NCBI GenBank assembly: GCA_017429835.1
Contig: JAFROD010000048.1
Location: 1-64,000, forward strand
DNA length: 64,000 bases
DNA from: Oscillospiraceae bacterium
Lineage (GTDB): Bacteria > Bacillota > Clostridia > Oscillospirales > Oscillospiraceae
Direction of reading: 5' to 3'
Part shown: positions 38,893 through 49,262 of the stretch, piece after piece
How the letters are laid out: the number at the start of each line of letters is the position of its first letter
Numbering within the stretch: the first letter of the stretch is position 1
Notes under the pieces: model-generated
The model's input: only the letters and a program-made list of their open reading frames with translations
What the model was told of the DNA's origin: nothing
Databases searched by the model: none
Program-made: the position numbers and the translations under genes

Positions 38893-39178
38893 CAGACTGT
38901 CAAAAAAGTCCGTAACCGTCAAAACCAGTTAAGCATTTTTGCAAAGCTGCTTTGATTTTGGTGCTTGTGGATAAGAGGAATACTTCAAACCTTTTGGGCT
39001 GAAAAAAGCTTGCTTCGCAAGGATTTTGACTTACTGCGCAACTCACGACCTACCGTACCTATGTACGCCGACGGTCGTGAGTTACTTGTCTTCCGAACTT
39101 TTTGACAGCCTGTTCAGCGTGTTGAAAAGGGTTTTTCGACACGCTGAGACGGAGCAGGCGGTAACGCTTGCTCCGTCT
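38893..39178. repeat. MITE-like stretch of nested inverted repeats
   Basis: The terminator at 38859-38892 has a near-copy at 39147-39178. Inside, CTGTCAAAAAAGT (about 38897) is inverted at about 39100 (ACTTTTTGACAG), ACTCACGACC pairs with GGTCGTGAGT, and CAGCGTGTTGAAAA (39115) pairs with TTTTTCGACACGCTG. No gene is visible. The right-hand hairpin also serves as terminator of the minus-strand operon. Confidence 0.6.
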
Positions 39179-40228
39179 TTATGGTTTCAGGGTTTCCCGC
39201 ATAGCGGCGGCGAACGCTTGCGTTTCGGCGGCGATGTCCGGCAGTTTCAAAGCTGTGCCGGGATCGTTCGCGGTCTTGATCAGGCAGAAGCGCGGCGGCA
39301 GGGAGAGCGCCTTGTTGAGACAGAGCGCGCCCAGAAGCTGCTGCGCCACCAGGTCGCCGCCCGAATAGCCGGACACGACGATCGCGTACAGGCTGCGCCC
39401 GTAGAGCGCGTTGCTGACGGTCAGCCCGGTCAGACGGTTGATGAACGCCGTGATGTTCGCGCCGACCGCGTCGTTGTAATTCGGGCAGAGCAGGAGGAGC
39501 GCGTCGGCGGCAAGCACCGCGGGGAGAACCTCGTCGACCATCGCGCCGCCGTAGAAGCAACTGCTCTGCGCCGCAAAGTGCGAGCAGACCTTGTATGAGC
39601 AGCCGCGGCAATCATGGATCGTGCCGTTGCGCAGGGAGATCGTTTTGATCTCGAAGTCCGGAAGCTGCCGCGTGACCAGCTCGCCCAGCGCGAGCGTGTT
39701 GGAGGTCTCATGGTCTGAAGCGTGCAGGACGAGCAGCTTCGGGCGTTCTTTTTTTGCGGTTTTTTCCGCAAACAGCCGCTCCAGCAGCGCGGAAACGGCA
39801 AAACGGTACGTCTCGTCCAGGGAGGGAAGAGAGTTCTTCCTTTGCAGGACAGCCAGGTTCTGCAGAGAGCCCGTCGCTTCCACGAGCGGTTTGCCGGGGA
39901 AGGCGCAGCCCGCCATGTTCGCCGCGAAGATCAGCCGCCGCGCGATATCCTTGGTGTCCAGCTCCGTCGCGCCGTCCACGATCACGGCGGCAGTCGCGCC
40001 GCGCAGGCCGTCGGGCGTTGCGCGCAGTTGCCGGATCAGACCGCACAGCGCGGCGTCCTCGCCCAGGGCGTCGACCGCGACGGTGAAGAGCAGGAGCCGT
40101 CCGCGCAGGTCGTGATGCGCAATATCGTCCGCGTCAATGCGCCCCGCGCCGTTCAGCACGGGAAGCGCGGCTAACAGCCGTTCCAGCCGGTCGCTCCTGC
40201 CGCAGGAGAGGATCGTCAGAGTCTGCAT
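39179..40228 (-). CDS. NAD(P)H-dependent flavodoxin-fold oxidoreductase with extra N-terminal domain
   Basis: 349 residues; ATG 40228 has GAAGGAG upstream and overlaps the end of the previous gene. The C-terminal half is an FMN-reductase-like fold: LLVLHASDHETSNTLALGEL, the Cys-rich IHDCRGCSYKVCSHF and ALLLLCPNYNDAVGANITAF. The N-terminal 150 residues (LTILSCGRSDRLERLLAALP; RGRLLLFTVAVDALGEDAAL) look like a second nucleotide-binding fold that may also be flavodoxin-like. It is the last gene of the giant-protein operon. Confidence 0.8.
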   Translation of the reverse strand: MQTLTILSCGRSDRLERLLAALPVLNGAGRIDADDIAHHDLRGRLLLFTVAVDALGEDAALCGLIRQLRATPDGLRGATAAVIVDGATELDTKDIARRLIFAANMAGCAFPGKPLVEATGSLQNLAVLQRKNSLPSLDETYRFAVSALLERLFAEKTAKKERPKLLVLHASDHETSNTLALGELVTRQLPDFEIKTISLRNGTIHDCRGCSYKVCSHFAAQSSCFYGGAMVDEVLPAVLAADALLLLCPNYNDAVGANITAFINRLTGLTVSNALYGRSLYAIVVSGYSGGDLVAQQLLGALCLNKALSLPPRFCLIKTANDPGTALKLPDIAAETQAFAAAMRETLKP

Positions 40229-41148
40229 AGCGATTCCATCTCCTTCAATTCCATCATGGCGCGCGCGATCCTGCGTTGCAGCGGCGCGGGCAACGCCGAA
40301 GTATCGTGCAGCGGCACGGCGCCGCGCTCCGTCCACCGCGCCAGACAGCCGAAATACACCCCGTCCGTCGGGATCGCGCCGTAGAACGGCGTCCCGCGCA
40401 GCAGATGCAGCAGGCTGATACAGGCGGAGGACAGCGCGGGCGCGATATAGGGTTTGAAGCCGAGCGCGCGCACCGCACGGTTGGCTTCCACGGTCGTTTT
40501 CGTCAGCGCGAGCGATAGCGCGTCGTCGTAGTCGTCAAGATCGTTTGCGATCACAAGACCCTTTCCGTGCGGCCCGAAAGCGGCAACCTTTGCCGGGTCA
40601 AGTCCCTGCAGGCGCGCGTAATACTGCGCCCGCGCCGCCATCACGCCGAGTCCGAAGCCGACGATCTGATGTTCGGACAGACCGCGCCCGTCGAAATTGC
40701 CGCTTTCGTCCGTGTTCGACTGCCAATAGACGCACCGGCAGAGCAGATCGACCGGGTCGGAGATCTGGCAGAACAGACCGGAAAAGCCGGAAGCTCGCGC
40801 CTGTTTTGCGTATCGCTTCAGCAATGCGCGGTTGCCCTCGAACTGCAGCATCCGCACGTCGCCGCCCGTGCCGACCGGCGGCACGCCACGCGACGCGGCG
40901 AAGAGGAACACGTCGCAGTCAAACAGGGCTTCCTCTTCGCGGCGAACGATACGCGGCGTCGGACGCTCCAATACCTGCCCGAGCTCCATGCAGTAGCGGT
41001 CGATCAGCGGGCCGTATGGATCGTAGACGCCGATCTCGTCGATCTCGTCGCCGAGCAGCTTCAGGGCGGTCAGCAGCGTGCCGCCCACATCGCCGAGCCC
41101 GACCAGCGTCAGCCTCAGACCCGTTTTTTTCAGCAAAGGCGCCGTCAT
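40216..41148 (-). CDS. Lactate/malate-dehydrogenase-like NAD-dependent protein
   Basis: 310 residues; ATG 41148 overlaps the stop of the giant gene (ATGA). The Rossmann motif LTLVGLGDVGGTLLTALKLL lies at the N-terminus, followed by DVFLFAASRGVPPVGTGGDV and GLFCQISDPVDLLCRCVYWQ, which parallel the LDH/MDH loop and NP(V)D motif. Some catalytic positions differ from true dehydrogenases: the usual DxxR and catalytic HG are seen only as GPHGKG. It may bind NAD and act on an unusual 2-hydroxyacid. Confidence 0.78.
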   Translation of the reverse strand: MTAPLLKKTGLRLTLVGLGDVGGTLLTALKLLGDEIDEIGVYDPYGPLIDRYCMELGQVLERPTPRIVRREEEALFDCDVFLFAASRGVPPVGTGGDVRMLQFEGNRALLKRYAKQARASGFSGLFCQISDPVDLLCRCVYWQSNTDESGNFDGRGLSEHQIVGFGLGVMAARAQYYARLQGLDPAKVAAFGPHGKGLVIANDLDDYDDALSLALTKTTVEANRAVRALGFKPYIAPALSSACISLLHLLRGTPFYGAIPTDGVYFGCLARWTERGAVPLHDTSALPAPLQRRIARAMMELKEMESLCRL

Positions 41149-44100
41149 AGCTTCGTCCTCCGCAGGCGGCGGAAGTTCACGATGTCGTCCGCCACGTAAC
41201 CGGACGGCAGCGCGCTCAGATCGTATTGCAGATATTTGCCGCGATACGGCGCGCGCGGACGGATCAGCGCCTCCGCCATGCGCCCGAGGGTGAGCTGCGT
41301 GCCGAAGCTGCGCTGGTGGCACTGCTCCAGCGCGAGCAGAATCTCATGCGCGTTGTTCAGACACGCTTCGGACAGCGCGAGAATGGACTGTTCGTCCACG
41401 CCGCGCAGGAAGTCCGGCGCGCAGTAGGGGAGGATCAGATTCTCCGTCGGCAGCAGACCGCCGACGGACTTGCCGTCCGTGACGCTGTCGCCGCCGATGA
41501 ACGGATAGAGCAGGCTCTCGGTGAACCAGTAGCGCAGATTCGGAATGAAGTATTCGCAGTCGACCTCGCGCTGCTCGAGCTGCATGAGGTCGCGGCCGCG
41601 GCCCGACAGAATGCCGACCACGATCCGCTGGATCTCAAGCTGCTCCTGCCGGAAAATGCGGTCGAGCTTTTCGATCCGGTAGCCCTTGTGCAGCAGATCG
41701 TCGACCAGAATGACCGGACGGTGGAAGGCGCGGATCGTGCGCACCTGCCCGGGCAGATCGGAATAGCCGGGGAAGGCGCGGATCCGGAAGTGATAGATGT
41801 CGTTTTCGTAAGCCTTGTCCACGTGCAGACTCTTGGTGACGACGTTCGGCACGATCTCGCCGGAGAGAATGCTCCCATAGGGCACGCACACGCTCTTGCC
41901 GAGCGTCTTCGGATCGTGCGCGTCCTGCACGCCGGCGGCATTGCGCACGCGCTCCATGACCGCCGCGTCCAAAAGCTCCGCGTCAAAGCTGAGCAGGAGC
42001 TTTCCGGGGAAGAGATCGCAGATCGTCTGCCGCAGGCGCGGCCGGGAAGCGAGCACGGCGGAGCGTACCGTTTCGTCGCTGCGGTGCGGCTCCTTGAAAC
42101 GGCGCAGGACGTCCTGCACCAGAATGACGGGCGTGCGCATATCCACCGCCAGCACGTCCGGCTGCTCCGGCAGCGCCGTGAAGCCGAGCTCCAGCAGCGT
42201 TCCGGTCAGCCATTCCTTGCCGGCCGTGGGGCAGAGCGCGTAGGTGTGATCTTCGGGCAGACTCCGCGCCAACAGCTCGGTCAGAACGCGCCTTGCGCAG
42301 TCCAAATCCGCCTCCGGCTCCAGCGTCACCGCTTCGATCAGCAGCATTCTGCCGGAGCTGTGGCGGCGCAGGTATTCCGCGCCGGGCAGAGAGCCCAGTA
42401 CGCCGTAGAGCTCGGTGCTGCGGATCGTCCTGCCGTCGGCGTGTGCAAGAATGCTGCCGTTCTCCGTGCGGCGGAGCGTCGCGGTGCAGCGGAGCTTGTC
42501 CCAGGCAAAGTCGAGGGCGACCGCCTGCCGGCGCAGCGCCTGTTTGAACTGCGGCGCGCGGAGATAGAGATTTTTCTCGTAAATATAGCTTTGTACCATG
42601 GGGTCGACCAGCATCGACACGTCCATGTTTTTGTCCACGTAGTCGCGGATACGTGTGGAGCTGACCGTTTCGTAGAACTCCGGCAGCGTGAGCATGATCC
42701 GCCTGCCGCGGATGCGCGCTTCGAGCTCCTCCCTGCGGACGGCGCTGTCGCGGAGGAAGATGATATGGTCATAATCCGCCGCGCTGCCGGGAGAGGGATC
42801 GCGATAGGCGGACGCGCCCTCGATCACGTCGCTGCCGGTCACGAGCCAGAGTGCACGGTCGGGGAAGAGTGACTTCAGCAGCGCGAGATCGGACGGATAG
42901 GCGATGTTGATCGGGATCTCATCGGGGAAGAGATAGACGTCCATGCGGTCCGCGACGCTCATGGAGGCGATCTGCCGCCGCAGGAGCTTGGGGATCGCGA
43001 GCTTGCTCCACGAGAACTCGTCGATCGCAAGATAGACCTCGAAGCCGCGCGCGAGAATCTCCTCCACCACGCGCTTATGTCCGGCGGAGAAGGGGTCGAA
43101 GGTGCCGGGGAAGAACGCTACGGGCTTCGGTTCGGGCATGCTGAAATCCGCGCCGTCGATACGACATTCCACCAGAAAACGGTAGACCCGGTTGAGCATG
43201 GCGGACTTGGTAAAGAAGGTGAAGCGACCGTCACGCGGCTCGGAGAGCAGGGTCAGCAGCTTCTTGCCGGCGCGGAAATAGTAGCCCCGCCGGAGCTCTC
43301 TCGGAAGCTTCTCGTTCGCCAGCACGTCCTCGCACAGCACGGTCAGCGCGGTGTCATGAATGGTGTCGTCATAGTGGCTCACGCCCGCGAGGAGCAGTCC
43401 GAGCAGACGGTCGGTCTGCTCACAGGAAGGCTCCGCCAGCGTTTCCAAAAGACGGCTCACCGTGGAAAGGCAGGCGCCCGCCGTCCGCGCGGAGGACTGA
43501 CGGATATGCCCCTCCAGAAATTCGAGGCATTCGTTCAGCTCCTTCGCGGGAAGCCTTGCGATCATCACGCCGAGATAGCGCGGAATATAGGCGGAGATCT
43601 CGTCCTGACCGGTCTCCAGCTCGCGCAGCAGATCGACGATGATCTCGTTCTGCTCCTCGACGGTCAGCCGATCCTGCATTTGCAGCAGCGCGCGGCCGGC
43701 GCGTTCGCGCACCGGAAGGTGCTCGCTGACGCACAGGAGGTTCGACAGGTGCATTGCGGTATGGAAGGCGTGCTCGGGGTGCTCGCTCAGATCGTCCGTC
43801 AGCGCGTCGATCTGCGTGAGCTTTACCATCCAGTGCACGGCGTTCTTGAGATTGCTGAGGTAGACCTGCGCCGCGGACATCGCAAACGACCTGCACGGCA
43901 GCTTGACAAGCCTGCGGACTCGGTTTTCAACGTAGGCTGCCGCATAGCTCTGCGTGTCGGGCAGCCGTTCGACTGTCCGGCGGAGCAGCGCGGTCTGTTC
44001 TTCGCTCAGGTGCGGCGCGAGCGTTTCCAGCCGGCGCAGGATCAGAACGGCAAGCGGCTCTTCCGCAGGCAGAAGGTCAAGCAGGCGCGTCAGGAGCCGA

Positions 44101-45785
44101 CCGATCTGGTCGGAGCTGAGAATATCGAGCGGGATATAGTACAGCGCGTCAATCAGGGCAAAGAGCGCATCTCCCTCCGCATTCGGAAGGCGGTCAAGCA
44201 GCGGGTCGATAAAGTGCGGGACTTCGTGCCGGTCGCAGTTTTTCACAAGACTTGCCACGATGATTTTCAGAGAATTGGATATGCGGAGCGCGTGCTTGGC
44301 GGCGATCTTATGATCGGGGTAGAGGCACATATCCATGTACCGCTCCCAAAGCTGCACGGACTCGGCTAAGAACGCCGCGGTCGCCGGCACGATGGCGGTA
44401 ACTGGCGCGGAGGCCGGCAGCTCCTTGCGGTATTTTGGGCCGCTGTTTGCCAGAATCTGCCCCATGATCATCGCGCTGCGGCGGCGCACGTCGCCCTGAT
44501 GATGCGTCAAAAGTTCATACAGCAGCGCGAGCGTCCGGCGTTTGTTCTGGCCGGTCATGTAGGTATTGTATTCCTCGAACACGCGCAGATACGTGCGAAT
44601 GCGGTGCAGATTCTTCTCGCCGCGCGCCTGCTCGAGCATCTGCCCGAAGGTCACGTCCTTCGTGATTATGTACATCAGGCGGATGTTGTTTTCAAACATC
44701 TGATTCGACAGCGCGCCGAGCAGCTCGTTTTCGCCGAGTAGGGCGGGATGACGCGGCGTGACCGGCAGCATTTCACTGCTGTCGGGAGCGGTGCAGACGC
44801 CGTGACTGACGAGCATTTGCTCAAAGTCCGCAAGCTTGGTATAGACGGTCTGATACCGCCGCGCCTTTTCCGGCGTCACGTCGGCGAGCTTGGAGAGGAT
44901 CATGTCGTAGGATTCCGCCAGCGTGTAGATGCGGATGACCTCGACACCGTTCTCCCGCGTGCCGCGGACGCGGAAGTCCGCGTAGATCAGCAGCAGCGAT
45001 TCCAGCGTCAGATTCTCAAATTCCAAGTCCCAGGTGGAGTGGTTCGCCGCAATGTGGGCGATCTTCGGCAGTCCCTGCCGCTCCAGCCATTGATAGGTGT
45101 AGTAATAGTGCAGATAGGGGATACGCTTCGCGTCGTCGCCGCGGCAGCCGAATTTGCCGATGTCGTGGCTGAGAGAGGACGCGCTGACGAGCGGGATATC
45201 CACGGGCAGACCCGCCTTCGCGGCCTGCCGCGCGATATGCAGCGCAAGATGGTGCACGCCGATCGTGTGCGAAGCGGGGTCAAAGGGCATGATCTCCCGC
45301 CCGAGCCGCATCAGCGCGATAAAGTGCGCTCTCTTGATCTCCTCCAGCCAGCGGCGGTATTCGCCCTCGATCAGGCTGCGCGAAAGCTCCTCCTCCGTTA
45401 CGGCAGGAACGTCGGTCAGCGGGTCGTAGGGGAAACGATCCGCTTCACGCTCCAAAAACCAGGAGAGCACCGTGGCGTAAAAATCCAGCGCCTGCCGCTG
45501 ACCGTTCGAAAGCACGCCGCGCGCCGCGTCGGGATAGAGGCGGTGCGAAAGCTCGTCATAGCATTCTTTCAGCCAACCGTTTTCCGGCTCCGGGCAGAGC
45601 TGATCCATGACCGGACGGCACATCGCAAGCACCTCGGCGCAGCTTGTCCTTGTCTGCGGAAGCTGTTTCGGCAGACGGGCAAAGAACTCCGTTTCTTTCA
45701 ATATCCGCTTCTCGGAACGCTGGGAAAGCCCGTCTTCCTGCAGCACGCCGGAAAGCAGCCGTTCCTGTAAGGATTGATAGAGCAT
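41145..45785 (-). CDS. Giant multidomain protein: HD, helical repeats, NadD-like, GNAT-like and phosphoribosyltransferase-like
   Basis: 1546 residues; start after GGAGGGGATCCTA. An HD domain lies at about 165-300 (SHTIGVHHLALHIARQAAKA; SSLSHDIGKFGC). Helical HEAT-like repeats span about 380-860. A nucleotidylyltransferase domain lies at about 885-1085 (VAFFPGTFDPFSAGHKRVVE and SSTRIRDYV, the motifs of NadD/CoaD enzymes). A GNAT-like region follows at about 1110-1200 (ALCPTAGKEWLTGTLLELGF). The C-terminal domain carries a PRPP-binding-like loop, RPVILVDDLLHKGY, near 1360. The mix suggests nucleotide or NAD-precursor chemistry plus hydrolysis. The operon continues with an NAD-type dehydrogenase and a flavin reductase. 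The physiological role is not known. Confidence 0.85.
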   Translation of the reverse strand: MLYQSLQERLLSGVLQEDGLSQRSEKRILKETEFFARLPKQLPQTRTSCAEVLAMCRPVMDQLCPEPENGWLKECYDELSHRLYPDAARGVLSNGQRQALDFYATVLSWFLEREADRFPYDPLTDVPAVTEEELSRSLIEGEYRRWLEEIKRAHFIALMRLGREIMPFDPASHTIGVHHLALHIARQAAKAGLPVDIPLVSASSLSHDIGKFGCRGDDAKRIPYLHYYYTYQWLERQGLPKIAHIAANHSTWDLEFENLTLESLLLIYADFRVRGTRENGVEVIRIYTLAESYDMILSKLADVTPEKARRYQTVYTKLADFEQMLVSHGVCTAPDSSEMLPVTPRHPALLGENELLGALSNQMFENNIRLMYIITKDVTFGQMLEQARGEKNLHRIRTYLRVFEEYNTYMTGQNKRRTLALLYELLTHHQGDVRRRSAMIMGQILANSGPKYRKELPASAPVTAIVPATAAFLAESVQLWERYMDMCLYPDHKIAAKHALRISNSLKIIVASLVKNCDRHEVPHFIDPLLDRLPNAEGDALFALIDALYYIPLDILSSDQIGRLLTRLLDLLPAEEPLAVLILRRLETLAPHLSEEQTALLRRTVERLPDTQSYAAAYVENRVRRLVKLPCRSFAMSAAQVYLSNLKNAVHWMVKLTQIDALTDDLSEHPEHAFHTAMHLSNLLCVSEHLPVRERAGRALLQMQDRLTVEEQNEIIVDLLRELETGQDEISAYIPRYLGVMIARLPAKELNECLEFLEGHIRQSSARTAGACLSTVSRLLETLAEPSCEQTDRLLGLLLAGVSHYDDTIHDTALTVLCEDVLANEKLPRELRRGYYFRAGKKLLTLLSEPRDGRFTFFTKSAMLNRVYRFLVECRIDGADFSMPEPKPVAFFPGTFDPFSAGHKRVVEEILARGFEVYLAIDEFSWSKLAIPKLLRRQIASMSVADRMDVYLFPDEIPINIAYPSDLALLKSLFPDRALWLVTGSDVIEGASAYRDPSPGSAADYDHIIFLRDSAVRREELEARIRGRRIMLTLPEFYETVSSTRIRDYVDKNMDVSMLVDPMVQSYIYEKNLYLRAPQFKQALRRQAVALDFAWDKLRCTATLRRTENGSILAHADGRTIRSTELYGVLGSLPGAEYLRRHSSGRMLLIEAVTLEPEADLDCARRVLTELLARSLPEDHTYALCPTAGKEWLTGTLLELGFTALPEQPDVLAVDMRTPVILVQDVLRRFKEPHRSDETVRSAVLASRPRLRQTICDLFPGKLLLSFDAELLDAAVMERVRNAAGVQDAHDPKTLGKSVCVPYGSILSGEIVPNVVTKSLHVDKAYENDIYHFRIRAFPGYSDLPGQVRTIRAFHRPVILVDDLLHKGYRIEKLDRIFRQEQLEIQRIVVGILSGRGRDLMQLEQREVDCEYFIPNLRYWFTESLLYPFIGGDSVTDGKSVGGLLPTENLILPYCAPDFLRGVDEQSILALSEACLNNAHEILLALEQCHQRSFGTQLTLGRMAEALIRPRAPYRGKYLQYDLSALPSGYVADDIVNFRRLRRTKL

Positions 45786-45823
45786 TAGGATCCCCTCCGC
45801 ATAGTTTCATCTCTTAATTCTTC

Positions 45824-45852
45824 ATTATAACAAATTCTCCGGCATTACACAA
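45824..45852 (-). promoter_or_regulatory. Promoter of the giant-protein operon
   Basis: On the minus strand TTGTGT (45852-45847) and TATAAT (45829-45824) are separated by 17 bp. It overlaps the gdhA terminator hairpin, so read-through could influence initiation. Confidence 0.6.
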
Positions 45853-45865
45853 TGCCGGAGAATAA
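45837..45865 (-). terminator. Terminator of gdhA
   Basis: TCTCCGGCATT and AATGCCGGAGA pair around a short loop, 17 bp after the gdhA stop, with TTTGTT beyond. Confidence 0.65.
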
Positions 45866-45881
45866 TATTCTGTGTATTTTA

Positions 45882-47327
<1,446 letters not shown>

Positions 47328-47356
47328 TTATTTTCGCGTCTGCCCTGCCGACGTTA

Positions 47357-47385
47357 TTGACAGATTGCAAAACAGACCGTACAAT
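47357..47385 (+). promoter_or_regulatory. Promoter of the flavodiiron protein gene
   Basis: TTGACA (47357-47362) and TACAAT (47380-47385) with a 17-bp spacer, 36 bp before the start codon. Confidence 0.75.
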
Positions 47386-47421
47386 AGATATTGTCAAAAT
47401 CTGTGCAAGGAGCGGAAAACT

Positions 47422-49212
47422 ATGAACATTACGAACGATATCCGATACGTCGGCGTTAACGACCACAAGATCGACTTGTTTGAGGGGCAATACGACGTGC
47501 CGAACGGCATGGCGTACAATTCCTACGTTATCCTCGACGAAAAGATTGCCGTCATGGACACGGTCGACCGGAATTTCACCCACGAATGGCTGGATAACCT
47601 CTCCGCCGCGCTCGGCGAGCGGAAACCGGATTACCTGATCGTCCAGCACATGGAGCCGGATCACAGCGCGAACATCGTCCAGTTTATGAACACCTATCCC
47701 GACGCCGTCGTCGTCGCCTCGGACAAGGCGTTCAAGATGATGCGCAACTTCTTCGGCACCGAATTCGAAGACAGAAGACTGATCGTCGGCGATGGCAGCA
47801 CGCTCTCGCTCGGCAAGCATACGCTGACCTTCCTGACCGCGCCGATGGTGCACTGGCCGGAGGTCATCGTGACCTACGACGCGTATGACAAGACGCTGTT
47901 CTCCGCGGACGCATTCGGCAAATTCGGCGCGCTGGACGCGGACGAGGACTGGGCGTGCGAGGCGCGCAGATACTACTTCGGCATCGTCGGCAAGTACGGC
48001 GCGCAGGTGCAGGCGCTTCTGAAAAAGGCGTCCGCGCTGGAGATCGAGAAAATCTGCCCGCTGCACGGCCCGATGCTGACGGAGAATCTCGGCTATTATC
48101 TCAACCTCTACAACATCTGGTCTACCTACGGCGTGGAGAGCGAAGGCGTCGTGATCGCCTACACCTCCGTTTACGGCAACACGAAGAAGGCGGTCGAGCT
48201 GCTCGCGGAGAAGCTCAAGGCCTACGGCTGCCCGAAGGTCGCCGTGACCGACCTTGCTCGCGACGATATGGCGGAGGCGGTCGAGGACGCTTTCCGCTAC
48301 GGAAAGATCGTCCTTGCGACCACGACCTACAACGCGGATATTTTCCCGTTCATGCGCGAGTTCATCCAGCACCTCGTCGAGCGCGGCTTCAAGAACAAGA
48401 CCGTCGGTCTGATCGAGAACGGCTCCTGGGCGCCGCTCGCGGCAAAGACGATGATGAAGCTGCTCGAGTCCTGCAAGAACCTTACCTTTACCGATACCAC
48501 GGTCAAGCTGATGTCCGCGATGAACGACGAGAGCAAGGCGGAGATCGACGCGCTTGCCAAGGAGCTGACGCGGGAGTACGTCGCGCAGAACGGCGACACC
48601 GCCGACAAGAACGACATGACCGCCCTGTTCAAGATCGGCTACGGTCTTTACGTCCTGACCTCCAACGACGGCAAAAAGGACAACGGCATGATCATCAACA
48701 CCGTTTCGCAGGTGACCAACGCCCCGAACCGGATCGCTGTCTGCATCAACAAGCAGAACTATTCGTACCACGTCGTGAAGCAGACCGGCATCATGAACAT
48801 CAACTGCCTGTCCACGGACGCGCCCTTCTCCGTCTTTGAGTCCTTCGGCTTCCGCAGCGGCAGAACGGCGGACAAGTTCGAGGGCATGAAGATCCTCCGT
48901 TCCGACAACGGGCTTGCCTTCCTTCCGCAGTTTATCAACGCGGTGCTGTCGCTCAAGGTCGAACAGTACGTCGATCTCGACACCCACGGCATGTTCATCT
49001 GCTCGGTCACGGAGGCGCGCGTGATGTCCGACCGCGAGACGATGACCTACACCTACTATCAGCAGAACGTCAAGCCGAAGCCTCAGACCGAGGGCAAGAA
49101 AGGCTACGTCTGCAAGGTCTGCGGCTACGTGTACGAGGGCGATACGCTGCCCGACGATTACGTCTGCCCACTGTGCAAGCACGGCGCCGCCGACTTTGAG
49201 CCGATCAAGTGA
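47422..49212 (+). CDS. Flavodiiron protein fused to flavin reductase and rubredoxin
   Basis: 596 residues; ATG 47422 follows AAGGAGCGG. The metallo-beta-lactamase-like diiron domain (1-250) has the ligand motif HMEPDHSANIVQF and later His ligands. A flavodoxin domain (255-395) binds FMN (YTSVYGNTKKAVELLAEKLK). A flavin-reductase domain (about 405-550) follows, and the end is a rubredoxin (YVCKVCGYVYEG...VCPLCKHG) with four iron-binding Cys. The enzyme reduces O2 to water or NO to N2O and protects anaerobes. Having the reductase and rubredoxin in the same chain makes it self-contained for electron delivery. Confidence 0.95.
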   Translation: MNITNDIRYVGVNDHKIDLFEGQYDVPNGMAYNSYVILDEKIAVMDTVDRNFTHEWLDNLSAALGERKPDYLIVQHMEPDHSANIVQFMNTYPDAVVVASDKAFKMMRNFFGTEFEDRRLIVGDGSTLSLGKHTLTFLTAPMVHWPEVIVTYDAYDKTLFSADAFGKFGALDADEDWACEARRYYFGIVGKYGAQVQALLKKASALEIEKICPLHGPMLTENLGYYLNLYNIWSTYGVESEGVVIAYTSVYGNTKKAVELLAEKLKAYGCPKVAVTDLARDDMAEAVEDAFRYGKIVLATTTYNADIFPFMREFIQHLVERGFKNKTVGLIENGSWAPLAAKTMMKLLESCKNLTFTDTTVKLMSAMNDESKAEIDALAKELTREYVAQNGDTADKNDMTALFKIGYGLYVLTSNDGKKDNGMIINTVSQVTNAPNRIAVCINKQNYSYHVVKQTGIMNINCLSTDAPFSVFESFGFRSGRTADKFEGMKILRSDNGLAFLPQFINAVLSLKVEQYVDLDTHGMFICSVTEARVMSDRETMTYTYYQQNVKPKPQTEGKKGYVCKVCGYVYEGDTLPDDYVCPLCKHGAADFEPIK

Positions 49213-49226
49213 AACAATAAAAGAAT

Positions 49227-49256
49227 CGCCGCGCCTGAGATGGCGCGGCGTTTTTG
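49227..49256 (+). terminator. Terminator of the flavodiiron gene
   Basis: CGCCGCGCC and GGCGCGGCG pair around a 6-nt loop, followed by TTTTT. Confidence 0.85.
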
Positions 49257-49262
49257 CGTTTT

